Shown: piece after piece, positions 58,995 through 64,000 of the stretch
How the letters are laid out: each line of letters starts with the position of its first letter
Numbering within the stretch: position 1 is the first letter of the stretch
Origin: an uncultured beta proteobacterium
GTDB lineage: Bacteria > Pseudomonadota > Gammaproteobacteria > Burkholderiales > Burkholderiaceae
Direction: 5' to 3'
Assembly: GCA_903889595.1 (NCBI GenBank)
Contig: CAISYI010000089.1
Coordinates: 1-64,000 of the forward strand
Length of the DNA: 64,000 nt
Program-made: the position numbers and the translations under genes
Notes under the pieces: generated by a model
Seen by the model: the letters and a program-made list of their open reading frames with translations, nothing else
What the model was told of the DNA's origin: nothing
Databases searched by the model: none

Positions 58995-59216
58995 GTGATG
59001 AATCTCGTTGAAAACGAAGCTACCGGCTATGCTTTACTAAAGGCTTTGGGTATTAAATGTGCTAACGCTAAAATCATTAGTTCAAGTGAAGTAGATTTAC
59101 CTGAACTTGGACACTTTCCTCGCATCCTTGCAGTTCAACGTTTTGATCGAGGAGAAAATGGTAAGCTAATTAATTCCGGCAACTTCTCTTCAATTACACG
59201 TATTATCAGCCGTTAA
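58995..59216 (+). pseudogene. HipA-family fragment
   Basis: A 73-residue open frame. Residues 3-50 (NLVENEATGYALLKALGI, then LAVQRFDRG) match the C-terminal kinase lobe of HipA-type proteins where the NE, ALGI and RFDR motifs stand in that order. The N-terminal domain, the Gly loop and the catalytic NxDDHxKN are all missing, so this is a decayed remnant. It is not a piece of the hipA 1.4 kb upstream, whose matching region reads differently. It records a second, lost HipA gene. Confidence 0.75.
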
Positions 59217-59318
59217 GTCATTATTCTTAATGAGGTTTTTACTTCAGACTATGCTATTCCTAGAAGTAAAATAAACCTAAACCAACAAAATTAAAGCGAT
59301 TAAAATAGATCATCTAGC

Positions 59319-59357
59319 TATAATTCTAACTAATCTAGTCAGATTTTTTTCAGGAGG
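59319..59357 (+). promoter_or_regulatory. Promoter element and strong ribosome binding site of the Phd-like gene
   Basis: A perfect TATAAT (59319-59324) and an AGGAGG (59352-59357) seven bases before the ATG at 59365. No clear -35. The short leader and full-consensus ribosome binding site suit an antitoxin made in excess. Confidence 0.55.
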
Positions 59358-59364
59358 TTAATCC

Positions 59365-59616
59365 ATGGGAACATGGCAAATGCAAGAAGCTAAAGCAAAA
59401 CTTTCTGAACTAGTAAAAAGTGCTCAAAGTGAAGGGCCACAAAAAATTACACTGCATGGCCATTCTGTTGCTGTTGTTATTTCGCAGTCGATGTATGAAC
59501 GTTTGACCAATAATCAACTGACCTTAACTGCATTTATGCAGAGCTCTCCATTCTTTGGAATTGAAGAAACTATATTCGAACGTGAACAAACATTGACTAG
59601 AGACTTTGAACTTTGA
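59365..59616 (+). CDS. Phd/YefM-family antitoxin
   Basis: Antitoxin of 83 residues. The N-terminal TWQMQEAKAKLSELVKSA is the Phd/YefM DNA-binding domain signature (WxxxEAKxxLSEL), followed by ITLHGHSVAVVIS. The C-terminal part should bind the toxin. It overlaps the start of the PIN-domain toxin gene by four bases (TTGA). The antitoxin reads intact. Confidence 0.88.
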   Translation: MGTWQMQEAKAKLSELVKSAQSEGPQKITLHGHSVAVVISQSMYERLTNNQLTLTAFMQSSPFFGIEETIFEREQTLTRDFEL

Positions 59617-60094
59617 GTTATCTTTTGGACACTAATGCTCTATCGGAATTATTTAAAAAAAATCCTAATCCTGGATTGGTGGAGTGGCTTTCTCAAAGAC
59701 CAGTTGAATCTTTGTATATTAGTGTTCTAACCTTAGGAGAGCTGCACAAGGGCTACAAGGAATTAAAGATAATGTGCATAGAACAAAGCTTCTTGATTGG
59801 CTTGAAACAGATCTTCCCATATTTTTTTCAGGGAGAACTTTGACGATTGATCATTTTGCAGCTGACCGCTGGGGGAAGTTAATGTTCACTGTAGGAAGAC
59901 CGTTGCCGACTATAGACAGTCTTTTAGCCGCAACGGCGCTTCATTATGGACTTGATTTAGTAACACGTAATACTAAGGATTTTGATTACCTTAACTTGGA
60001 TGTACTCAACCCTTGGTCATCGCCTAAAATACAATTGTTATTAGAACCATGTATCCGACTATTTATCTCATTCTTAAATTTAAAACTTTCCTAA
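59613..60094 (+). pseudogene. VapC-type PIN-domain toxin, frameshifted
   Basis: PIN ribonuclease toxin split over two frames. The first frame (from TTG at 59613) gives LLDTNALSELF, with the first catalytic Asp, and LGELHKG, with the Glu. The second frame carries TIDSLLAATALHYG and TRNTKDFD, with the remaining Asp residues. The frames join near 59753: one extra base between 59753 and 59754 would restore HKGIQGIKDN across the junction. So a single deleted base, or a sequence error, breaks the toxin. The partner antitoxin is intact. The reading frame ends at 60094, within the next gene. Confidence 0.82.
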
Positions 60095-60660
60095 TATCTG
60101 TTTTGTATATTGTTTTAACAATGGCTTTTGTGCCAAGTTTTGCAATGGAGCTTTCTACAGATACTAGATGTTTTGAAGACTTGGAGCCAAAGTGTCAAAA
60201 GATGATTATTGCCGTTGGAGTGATTACCAAAGATACGCCAAAGCAATTTACTGAATATTCCCAAAACTTCCCTGCTGGAACTTATGTTTTATTCTCTAGT
60301 AAAGGAGGAATGCTGGATAGTGGACTAATGATTGGTAAACGAATTCGAGAAGCAAAGTTCAATACAATTATTGGTAATACTGAGTTTAGTTCGGCAGATT
60401 GTTTATCCTCATGTGCTTACGCTTTTTTTGGCGGAGTAAAAAGGAAAATTCCTACAACAGGACACTTGGGACTGCACCATTACTATAGTAAAACGCAAAT
60501 AATCGATGTAGAGCAGCAACAAAGAATCAATCAAAGCTTATCTAGATATTTAGAAAGTATGGGAATAGATCCGAGGCTCTTAGAATATGCAAATAGTGCT
60601 AAATCAACGAACATGACTTACATTACTGAACGTCAAGCTAAAGAATATAAGATAGAGTAA
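60049..60660 (+). CDS. Periplasmic ClpP/crotonase-fold serine protease candidate
   Basis: Exported protein of 203 residues with a hydrophobic N-terminus (about 13-29, cleavage likely after PSFA). A ClpP-like pattern follows: SSKGGMLDSGLMIGKRIRE (Gly-rich helix cap), then C-L-S-S-C-A-Y-A-F-F-G-G with the likely nucleophile Ser120, and GHLGLHH with His143. This is the layout of COG3904-type periplasmic proteins. The third catalytic residue is not assigned. It overlaps the tail of the broken PIN gene by 46 bases. Confidence 0.68.
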   Translation: MYPTIYLILKFKTFLISVLYIVLTMAFVPSFAMELSTDTRCFEDLEPKCQKMIIAVGVITKDTPKQFTEYSQNFPAGTYVLFSSKGGMLDSGLMIGKRIREAKFNTIIGNTEFSSADCLSSCAYAFFGGVKRKIPTTGHLGLHHYYSKTQIIDVEQQQRINQSLSRYLESMGIDPRLLEYANSAKSTNMTYITERQAKEYKIE

Positions 60661-60699
60661 AACCTAATACGCAATACTCTTATTCTGAAAATAGAATGA

Positions 60700-61227
60700 T
60701 TAATTCATTTTTACTTTGAATTGCATAAACACTACTCCAGCGTCCATAATCTGATTCAATCTCGGAATGATAGTGATATTGGCTGCAACTGCATCGGTAC
60801 CAAGACTGATGATGGGTAATGGGGCAACAAAAGGTGTGCCACCGTTATAACTTGGACTATTGAAAAATGCTAACTGAATACCCGTTTGGACATACCAATA
60901 ATTTTTCCTGTAGAGATCATAAAGCCCTGCACCACCGGCATAGAATGCGTTCGTATTAAATGAATCATGAAACTGTCCAAGATTTACCATCCAACGCAGT
61001 GAATCAGAAGCTTTGTGAGGAAATTGATATTCAATACCTAATCCCCAGTTTTTTTCGTTCAAGGGAGCATTGTCGTATTTCGAATCCACATTAAAGTGTT
61101 TAGAAACTCCGTTTAATACTAAATACAGTTTTTGAGGATTTTCTATTTCACTCGATTGTGACCAGCCATTACCCGAATAAATGAGACATACTAATGCTAA
61201 ATATTTAAGGAATACTTTCAATTTCAT
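60700..61227 (-). CDS. PagP-like lipid A acyltransferase, outer-membrane beta-barrel
   Basis: Exported protein of 175 residues (signal peptide about 1-23) ending in a Phe/Val-Lys-rich strand as barrels do. By eye it follows E. coli PagP: NGVSKHF contains His44, LNEKNWGLGIEY aligns with the PagP YNERPWGGGF part, QFHDSFN gives Asp88-Ser89, and PLPIISLGTD...ITIIPRLN matches the PagP PLPVLLPLASVG...MTYIPG part. PagP's catalytic His33, Asp76 and Ser77 have almost the same spacing. A lipid A palmitoyltransferase-like role is inference. It shares ATGA-type overlap with a small lipoprotein. Confidence 0.6.
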   Translation of the reverse strand: MKLKVFLKYLALVCLIYSGNGWSQSSEIENPQKLYLVLNGVSKHFNVDSKYDNAPLNEKNWGLGIEYQFPHKASDSLRWMVNLGQFHDSFNTNAFYAGGAGLYDLYRKNYWYVQTGIQLAFFNSPSYNGGTPFVAPLPIISLGTDAVAANITIIPRLNQIMDAGVVFMQFKVKMN

Positions 61228-61409
61228 TTTTCTTTTTTTCTTGAGGGAGTAACAACATCTACTGCTGTTTCGACAGTTTTAGCCACTACTTTGACACCAG
61301 TGGCAACAACAGTTACTGCTGCATCGGCCACTGCTACAACTGCACACCCAGTACAAGTGGTAATTAAAGTCAGGATTAAAAAAAAATTGACGATTTTGCT
61401 ACATCTCAT
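61224..61409 (-). CDS. Small lipoprotein
   Basis: A 61-residue peptide with a hydrophobic signal segment, a lipobox near Cys22 (TCTGC), an Ala/Val-rich middle part and a basic end (PSRKKEK). Small lipoproteins of this style are widespread and uncharacterised. Its stop overlaps the start of the PagP-like gene by four bases, so the two are co-translated. Confidence 0.65.
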   Translation of the reverse strand: MRCSKIVNFFLILTLITTCTGCAVVAVADAAVTVVATGVKVVAKTVETAVDVVTPSRKKEK

Positions 61410-61416
61410 GATTTAT

Positions 61417-62487
61417 CTAAGACTTTGAAACATTTATAAACAAGCGATCGATAGTTTCAGTAGTCACTTGATCTAAACTGTAACGCCATTGGGGTTGATT
61501 ATCCTTGTCAATGATTAAAGAACGGACGCCTTCCATAAAATCTCCGAGTAACATCCACTCCCCAAGTAACGCAAACTCCATTTGGAAACATTCTTGCATA
61601 GATTTATGACGCCCCTGTTGCAAAAGACGTTGGGTAGTAACCATAGAAAGTGGGGATTGCTTTTTCATTTTGCCAACTGTCTTTTCTACCCACTCTGACA
61701 ATTTTGGATCATCCTCCGAGTTCAAAGAATCAAAAATTTCCTTAATATTTAGATGTCCAAAATGTTTTTCAATCATACCTTCGGTTTTTTCTAAATGAGA
61801 TTGCATACTTATTTTTCGTGCATTCAAATGCTGTAAATACTCGATAAGGGTTTTTTGGGCTGTAGCTGTATCAACGTTGTCTGAAGTTTGAAACAAGGTC
61901 TCTAGGCCTAAAACAAAGTCGGCCACCTTCTCATCTTCTAGAACCCAATCGGCCAAATTAGCATAAACAGCATCTTCGCCAGAAGCAATCACGCCAGTTA
62001 TCCCAAGGTAAAGCCCAATTGCATTGGGACAACGCGATAAAAAGTAACTTCCACCTACATCAGGAAAGTATCCAATACCCACCTCAGGCATTGAAATTTT
62101 CGATTTAGGAGTTACAACACGGAACGAGGCCCCTTGAGAAATCCCCATGCCACCGCCCATGACATATCCTGTCATGAGGGCAATATAAGGTTTAGGGTAT
62201 TGATAAATGTATTGATTGAGCTCAAATTCTTCGGTAAAAAAAGTAATGTGATCACTTCGACCGTCTTTCAAACTTTCATAAACAGTACGAATATCACCAC
62301 CAGCACAGAAAGCCTTCTCACCCGCCCCTTTGACTAAGACCGCTTTGATCGTATCATCGTTTTCCCACGTTTTTAATGTGGTAAACATGGTACGAACCAT
62401 CTCTAAATTGATGGCATTGAGTGCTTGAGGTCTATTGAGAGTAATCAATCCTAGCCCATTGCGCTTTTCTATCAATATATCCGACAT
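61417..62487 (-). CDS. 3-hydroxyisobutyryl-CoA hydrolase
   Basis: Crotonase-superfamily thioesterase of the valine degradation pathway. The first half has the crotonase fold (AFCAGGDIRTVYE as oxyanion region, MGGGMGIS), and MPEVGIGYFPDVGGSYFLSR carries the catalytic Glu and Asp characteristic of HIBYL-CoA hydrolase. The long C-terminal part brings the length to 356 residues, typical of this subgroup and too long for an enoyl-CoA hydratase. It follows the enoyl-CoA hydratase gene by 41 bp. Confidence 0.88.
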   Translation of the reverse strand: MSDILIEKRNGLGLITLNRPQALNAINLEMVRTMFTTLKTWENDDTIKAVLVKGAGEKAFCAGGDIRTVYESLKDGRSDHITFFTEEFELNQYIYQYPKPYIALMTGYVMGGGMGISQGASFRVVTPKSKISMPEVGIGYFPDVGGSYFLSRCPNAIGLYLGITGVIASGEDAVYANLADWVLEDEKVADFVLGLETLFQTSDNVDTATAQKTLIEYLQHLNARKISMQSHLEKTEGMIEKHFGHLNIKEIFDSLNSEDDPKLSEWVEKTVGKMKKQSPLSMVTTQRLLQQGRHKSMQECFQMEFALLGEWMLLGDFMEGVRSLIIDKDNQPQWRYSLDQVTTETIDRLFINVSKS

Positions 62488-62528
62488 CTGTTACATCCTT
62501 TTAAGCTTTTAGAAATTTACTTAACTAT

Positions 62529-63308
62529 TTATTTATTCTTAAATACAGGCTTACGTTTTTCAACGAATGCAGTCATTCCTTCAATTTGATCTTCGGTGCC
62601 AAAAGTTGAATGGAACATTCTTCTCTCGTAATGCATCCCCTCAGCTAAGGAAACTTCATAAGCACGATTGACCGATTCCTTGGCCATCATCACCATTGGT
62701 AATGAAAAAGAAGCTATCTTCTCAGCAATTTTAATAGCCTCAGCAATTAAATCTGCAACTGGCACAATCCGACTCACTAACCCTGAGCGCTCTGCCTCTA
62801 CAGCATCCATCATGCGACCAGTTAAAACCATTTCCATTGCCTTCGATTTGCCAATAAAACGTGTCAAGCGTTGCGTGCCACCAGCGCCTGGGATTGTACC
62901 AATCGTTATTTCAGGCTGACCAAATTTTGCATTATCTGCCGCCAAAATCATGTCACACATCATAGCTAGTTCACAACCGCCACCTAAGGCATAGCCAGCA
63001 ACTGCTGCGATGGTAGGCTTTCTAAAGTGCGCAACATTTTCCCAAGTCTTAGTGATAAAGTCAGCCTTAAAGACATCCATATAAGTCCAGTCTTTCATCG
63101 CCTTAATATCTGCCCCAGCCGCAAATGCTTTTTCGCTACCAGTTAAAACCACCACAGCTACTTCATCATCATTTTCTAATTGCTCTAAAGCATGGCCTAA
63201 TTCCACCGTTAATTCGGGGGATAAGGCATTGAGTGCTTGCGGACGGTTCAGTGTTATCAACGCAACCTTATTGATCCGTTTTTCAACAATAATATTTTGA
63301 TATTCCAT
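62529..63308 (-). CDS. Enoyl-CoA hydratase
   Basis: Crotonase-family enzyme of 259 residues that hydrates enoyl-CoA in beta-oxidation or amino acid degradation. Oxyanion segment [27 protein letters not shown], and [17 protein letters not shown] with the two catalytic glutamates (Glu in GGCEL and PEITIG regions) are present. Together with the adjacent 3-hydroxyisobutyryl-CoA hydrolase it probably serves valine or other branched-chain catabolism. Confidence 0.92.
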   Translation of the reverse strand: MEYQNIIVEKRINKVALITLNRPQALNALSPELTVELGHALEQLENDDEVAVVVLTGSEKAFAAGADIKAMKDWTYMDVFKADFITKTWENVAHFRKPTIAAVAGYALGGGCELAMMCDMILAADNAKFGQPEITIGTIPGAGGTQRLTRFIGKSKAMEMVLTGRMMDAVEAERSGLVSRIVPVADLIAEAIKIAEKIASFSLPMVMMAKESVNRAYEVSLAEGMHYERRMFHSTFGTEDQIEGMTAFVEKRKPVFKNK

Positions 63309-63644
63309 GTTTTTTCTCCAGGTGAATTGTTTTATTGTAGTGACTAGTTTTTGAACATCTTATTATGACAATTTTCTGGGATTACTTTAAAGAATAATTA
63401 GCCTATTGAAATTTGTTTGAACAAAATACTGTCATCTGATCAAGAAAGAGAATATCGACTTTTCATTATTGTTAATGGTTTTAACCGCTGCCTCCTGAAA
63501 GCAATCAACTTTTAATCTACAAGCTAATGTTTTAGACATCAATCATTATTAAACTTTTAGTTAAACTTTGACCAACTTCACATTCATTATTTTTTACCAA
63601 AAAAGAGTATAATAATACTCATTATATTAATTTTGAGTATTATA
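63309..63644. other. Intergenic region with the operator of the second HipB-like gene
   Basis: This 336-bp gap has no gene I can support. Its right end holds the palindromic operator (63605-63620), described separately. The left end is the upstream region of the enoyl-CoA hydratase gene; a TTCTCCAGG-type sequence near 63315 reads on the minus strand as a good ribosome binding site. Confidence 0.55.
63605..63620 (+). promoter_or_regulatory. Palindromic operator of the second HipB-like gene
   Basis: GAGTAT-AATA-ATACTC is a perfect inverted repeat, and a further half site GAGTAT occurs at 63635, overlapping the ribosome-binding region of the gene that starts at 63645. TATAAT (63608-63613) lies within the palindrome, so binding would block RNA polymerase. 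Autoregulation by the encoded protein is the natural reading, but is inference. Confidence 0.65.
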
Positions 63645-63956
63645 ATGATCAATTTGGTACAACAGTTGGTATTAGCACGTGAAGCAAAAAAATTTACCCA
63701 AACAACTCTTTCCCAAGAGTCTGGACTGAGTAGAATGACTATTGTGCGAACCGAACTTGAACAAATTGACCCACGACTTTCCACCATCTTACTCATGGCT
63801 CGCTCACTCGGCCTTGATTTAGTTCTTGTTCCCAAGGAACTGAAACAGTCCCTTGAACAATTCATTCAATCAGGTGGTAAATACGTTGGACAAGCACCCG
63901 GCATAGATGCCCCCCTCTCAATTGTGGATACTCTTTTGGCTAAAGATCGGAAATGA
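63645..63956 (+). CDS. HipB-like XRE-family antitoxin/repressor
   Basis: DNA-binding protein of 103 residues with an XRE helix-turn-helix at about 17-50 (LAREAKKFTQTTLSQESG, then SRMTIVR). A conserved middle (LSTILLMARSLGLDLVLVPKEL) and a C-terminal linear tail follow. The ATG at 63645 is preferred to an upstream TTG at 63633. Its stop overlaps the next start as ATGA. Sequence similarity to the HipB at 55977 is limited, so the two modules are distinct. Confidence 0.85.
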   Translation: MINLVQQLVLAREAKKFTQTTLSQESGLSRMTIVRTELEQIDPRLSTILLMARSLGLDLVLVPKELKQSLEQFIQSGGKYVGQAPGIDAPLSIVDTLLAKDRK

Positions 63957-64000
63957 GCATGTCTGTTCGCTTATTACGCATTTATTTGCATAGTCCTGAA
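63953..64000 (+). CDS. Probable HipA-family protein, start only (runs off window)
   Basis: The first 16 codons (MSMSVRLLRIYLHSPE) begin at an ATG that overlaps the stop of the preceding antitoxin gene by four bases. This start resembles the N-terminal domain of HipA toxins (MSVRxLxVxLH), and the order antitoxin-toxin is usual. The rest lies beyond the window, so the call depends mainly on context. Confidence 0.55.
   Translation, partial: MSMSVRLLRIYLHSPE

Noticed and set aside
51583-63644. Integrase or transposase gene in the ssrA island
   Set aside because: No open frame has tyrosine-recombinase, serine-recombinase or transposase motifs; the enzyme may be lost or outside the window.

Overview
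The window looks like a chromosome segment of a low-GC betaproteobacterium in Burkholderiales, most like the Polynucleobacter lineage. That rests on gene content and order: rne followed by moaA-mobA-moeA; the block gyrA-serC-pheA-hisC-tyrA-aroA-cmk-rpsA-ihfB-lapA-lapB; rpsP-rimM-trmD-rplS; an OmpA-type porin next to ubiG, gph and ssrA; and a tmRNA tag of the ANDE..ALAA type. The taxonomic call is inference from protein resemblance, not a database search.

Layout. Positions 1-141 hold the 3' end of an IS200/IS605-type element, with the omega-RNA scaffold of a tnpB gene lying left of the window. From 170 to about 51.6 kb is ordinary core genome: sppA, a HAD phosphatase and rluC (minus); rne with a long leader; molybdenum cofactor genes moaA-mobA-moeA (mog lies separately at 14.8 kb); a 7Fe ferredoxin and an FNR-type reductase; thyA-folA; pmbA, orn, an M48 protease, rsgA, a CobD-like membrane protein and a Nudix hydrolase; the rpsP ribosomal operon; an acyl-CoA catabolism cluster (HDAC-like, acyl-CoA synthetase, etfBA, acyl-CoA dehydrogenase); mltB, cysM and a ComEA-like protein; heptose and UDP-glucuronate genes (hldD, rfaE, ugd); then the long gyrA-to-lapB block transcribed leftwards.

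From the tmRNA gene ssrA (51223-51582) rightwards the character changes. Three decayed copies of the ssrA 3' end (52683, 54972, 55741) separate small gene cassettes: a glycosyltransferase; a Tat-exported creatinase-like M24 protein with a divergent RidA-family gene; and an SRPBCC protein. This looks like successive integrations at the tmRNA attachment site. No integrase is visible in the window.

Beyond the last remnant is a toxin-antitoxin rich zone: a complete HipBA pair with repeated GGACAT operators, two lipoproteins (one with a metzincin-type HExxHxxGxxH motif), a HipA fragment, a Phd/VapC-type pair whose toxin is frameshifted, a periplasmic ClpP-like serine protease candidate and a PagP-like outer-membrane enzyme with its overlapping small lipoprotein. 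Two core-type crotonase genes follow (3-hydroxyisobutyryl-CoA hydrolase, enoyl-CoA hydratase), and a second HipB-like gene with a palindromic operator and the first codons of its partner run off the right edge. The ssrA cassette array and the HipA-related loci are the most interesting parts.
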